NCBI GenBank assembly: GCA_964020085.1
Contig: OZ026595.1
Location: 741,001 to 805,000, forward strand
Length of the DNA: 64,000 nucleotides
From: Micromussa lordhowensis
Taxonomy: Eukaryota > Cnidaria > Anthozoa > Scleractinia > Lobophylliidae
Reading direction: 5' to 3'
In this document: positions 60,873-64,000 of the stretch, piece after piece
How positions within the stretch are numbered: position 1 is the stretch's first letter
Layout of the letters: every line of letters starts with the position of its first letter
The notes under the pieces: generated by a model
The model's database searches: none
What the model was told of the DNA's origin: nothing
The model's input: only the letters and a program-made list of their open reading frames with translations
Position numbers and translations under genes: made by a program

Positions 60873-63800
60873 GATCTTCTGGCCAAGATATTACGTTCCT
60901 TCGTTTTCTCTCACGGTAGGCCTGAAATCGAGCGACAAATGCAGAAAACTATTAATGTATTAAATCACCTTGTACTTTGTCCTTGGGTATCCTAATCTAA
61001 TAACGAAGTTATATAAATATCGTCAAGCGAGCGTCATAGCTTCGTTTATCATTATGTTGCTCTTAGCTGAGATACAAGTTTCTCTTCTTAATATTTCAAT
61101 GAAAACTCTATTGCAGTAGACAAATCTCTCACTAAAAGACATACCTCTTGCAAATGAAACACAGATATTCTTTCTCAAAGCGTTGAGCACCTTTTATGGT
61201 CAACGCTCGAGGTCTTGTAAATGTAAACACCATTTGTTCGTGTTTGTTTATAACAACCGGAAGAACAAATAAAAACAAAACATGTTTTAACATGCGCCCT
61301 CCGACGTATAATGCAAAATAAACAGTGGCAATCGTAAAATGTATACCAGCTTTGCGAATTAATAGTCGCGACTAAAGTGCTACATTTATACATGGTGCGG
61401 CAATATAGCCGGTCATGGTAAGAGAAAAGCCGAAAATTGATCATTATTTACTGATGTGTGAAATATATATAGCAACAGGACAGCAAACACAGCGAACTAA
61501 CATGGCAGCAACATAACTATTAAACGCACCATGACGCCATGAAGATGTTATCGAATTGGAACAATTACTATTTCAGTTAACTATTTTGAACGCCAGATTT
61601 TAACCAGCTATCAGTTTATTATGAAGTCTGCAGCAGTTAAATTTCCAGCAAAAAGACTTATGTGAAGCTCAGAAATACTTTCGTTAACACCCAAAAAAAT
61701 TGAACTAATTTAGTGTAAATGACGTCAATGTAGGCACGCTTGATCGATCAACAATATTAAATGAGTGGTTTCGTTCACGTGAATGTCATTAGAAAAGTAA
61801 AGGTGTGGTATGATTTTAAAAGACCTGTTTGTTTCACATCTGACATTTAATAACGAAAGATTGATGTTGACAGAATAGCATTAAATTAAATTCATCATCA
61901 CATTATCATAACTGGGCATCATAACTGGGCAATTCCCTCAACGAAACCTGTCGTGATCAACTTGTAGTCGATTCGTTGGGCCTACTATTAAGTTCAGCCT
62001 CGTCGGCTTCTTATCCACTCGATAAACCTTTTTTTAGAGGAATTTACGTCAATAGCTACTCAAAACTGGTCTCGGTAAAATTTCTTTTCGCACGTGTTAG
62101 CCGGGGGACCGTTAGCAATATTGTGGTTTATAAATTTGATGAAAATCTTCGATTCCTGGGTTCAAATCTCGATGATCTTTTCAGTTCTTCCATCTATTCT
62201 CATTAATTAAGTATTTAAAACTGATCAAAGATCAAGATACGATTTCAAGATTAGATGCGGAGTTATATAGCTTAAATATAATCAGTGTTTGTAATAACCG
62301 GATGGAACCATCATCTAAAACCGGCAGTTATACTTAGAAACCGCATTTTTCAACGGAATGTCAAACGGGCTTTCGATGTATTCGATTTCTGTCACGAAAT
62401 AAACTATAACCTTGAACTTATAACGGCAACGGTTACGACAAAAGAATCGGCAAGAACAAAATAAGTTTAAAATGATATTAATTCAGTTTGTTTCTCGAAT
62501 GTGGTCGATATTTGAAGTTATAAATGCAATAGGTGTCTATTTTACAAAGTAACCTACCTTTCTGGCGATTCAGAAAAACACCTCTCACCTCACTGCTAGC
62601 CGAATCAGCTTAGTATCAGCACAGCATTGCCTTCAAGGACCTTTATTTAACCAGCCAAAGCGGAAAAAACGATTTAAATGGGGAAACAAAACAAGCTACT
62701 TAATCACTGGATTGTGATGTAATCAAATAGCTTATTTATATGCCTCAGGGTTAATGGACTATTTGTTCATCTGTTCGGTCGGATTTAAGATGAACCCGAT
62801 GAAGCAATATCGCAGATTAAATCCATGCATGCCTACTTGTTATATCTGACTGTTTTTTGTGTCTTTAATTTACCGGGCTTTTTTTAGTCATTCTTAGAAC
62901 AGCCTATAAAGCACATTAATATGGGGTGACATCGTTCGAGTCCTGTCAGGCAGTGAACTTTGATTTCCTCTTGGCCGCTTCACCAATCAAGAACAGCGTC
63001 TCTTTGATTTTGACCTACGTCTGCAGATTTTGTTGTTTTAAAAAAGTTGTTTGTTTGGCAAAATCTTTTGTAATCTTCAAGAAGGGAAATACCCCAACCT
63101 TACATCCCCTATAGAAAAGCAGAATAAGCAGTTTCGTTTGCTGAAATTATCTCCATCTACATTCCATAATATTTTATTATAAGCGGGTAGCCAGCCAAAA
63201 CTTGTGCCTGAATGGGGTACATTCACTGACAAACCAATAGTTCGCTAGTGAGGTATGAATATAGAAATTTAGTAGGCTTAGACAATATTTCCCTCAGGGT
63301 AGAAAATTCTAGTAAAAGTCAACTTTCCGGGAGCTTCACCAGACCTTTGGTTTTGCCTCGGGGACCCAGTCAACAGGCTAACTAACACGGGGCCAATAAA
63401 CCCACGTGTTTTGCTATCGCAGGCAGATTTAATTAAAGAGTTGGCGTTTCCAAAAGTAGTTTACTTCTAGATGATGATAAAACAGCTATTATGAGAGTAG
63501 TTGAAATGTCGGAAAATTTAATGGATTTGACAGTCCACGTCTACAAACTGACACGTTGGCTCTTATGTGCTCTTAGCAGAAGTGTCATTAACATTCGAAA
63601 CTTCAGTCGCTGTCACTTTGCATTTTAATTACGTCTCTTCTAGCTCAGCGATACGTGTCATGTTCTTTTGAATTCTTTTTAGTACAGGTAAGGTCTCATT
63701 TTAGACACCCTCGAAAAGGAATTTAACGACTCAGTGAGCGGGCAATAATGTCTGCCATTCGGCTTTTAATATAGAAACACAGCGTTCGTGTTTTCGACCA

Positions 63801-64000
63801 TAAAGATAAAGTTAACATAAAAAAAAACACTACAATGCGGCAACTACTACACCTTTCTTAGGTGCAGATATTGAAAAAATTATATTCAAGTATGGCACTT
63901 GGATTTTCGGTAATTCTGCATCGGATTTCAACAATTAATTACGTCTTTGTCCAAATATAGCATATGGGCTTGAGACTAGTTTCCTTCGCAGATGGCTGCG
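60873..64000. other. upstream region of gene J and window end
   Basis: Likely 5' untranslated exons of gene J near 60873-60921 and 61145 onward. Beyond that there is only AT-rich DNA with a short direct duplication (atcataactgggc) near 61905-61931. No further gene is supported. Confidence 0.4.

Overview
This window looks like nuclear DNA from a cnidarian, most likely a hexacorallian such as a stony coral or sea anemone. The reasons are AT-rich spaced genes with GT-AG introns, a decayed RT-type LINE, a tRNA-headed SINE whose body resembles cnidarian/deuterostome Nin-type SINEs, and many palindromic MITE-like repeats. The species assignment is inference. No bacterial, viral or organellar gene organisation is visible.

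The only convincing protein-coding content is one dispersed tandem family of small secreted cysteine-rich pre-pro-proteins: nine apparently intact genes and one broken copy. In order they are A (5.2-5.8 kb, -), B (9.9-11.3 kb, -), C pseudogene (19.2-19.7 kb, -), D (24.0-25.0 kb, -), E (27.0-28.4 kb, -), F (33.2-34.8 kb, the only + strand gene), G (36.5-39.4 kb, -), H (43.4-45.7 kb, -), I (51.1-55.0 kb, -) and J (59.6-60.9 kb, -). Each protein has a hydrophobic signal peptide, then a pro-region carrying the motif G-[FY]-N-x-x-[YF]-x-A-[FVIST]-[TSN]-x-x-E-A. In most copies a furin-like basic site follows. The C-terminal domain has the order C-x(n)-C-x2-C ... [RK]-[FIV]-P-x-[YF]-I-N-E-x-x-C ... 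C ... C ... I-R-x-C-C-x-C. It resembles a secreted cystine-knot cytokine or growth factor (IL-17, Trunk or Spaetzle-like in general appearance), but I could not assign a named family.

A second shared feature is gene structure. The long exon of each gene starts at a clear 3' splice site exactly where the hydrophobic signal core begins. For eight genes I found a tiny upstream coding exon (2 to 8 codons starting with ATG and ending at a GT donor) that joins in phase 0 and completes the signal peptide. This supports one ancestral two-exon gene that multiplied in place. The genes fall into subgroups: C/D/E, F/G, H/I, and the single genes A, B and J.

Between genes the DNA is repeat-rich: a frameshifted LINE (6.0-7.3 kb), a SINE split by a 722-bp terminal-inverted-repeat element (20.4-21.5 kb), two TTAA-flanked MITEs, a 143-bp MITE inside the signal-peptide exon of pseudogene C, a roughly 670-bp perfect-style palindrome (35.2-35.9 kb), paired palindromic families present in two or three copies, and pogo/Tigger-like ends. 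The long gaps contain no other gene I can support.
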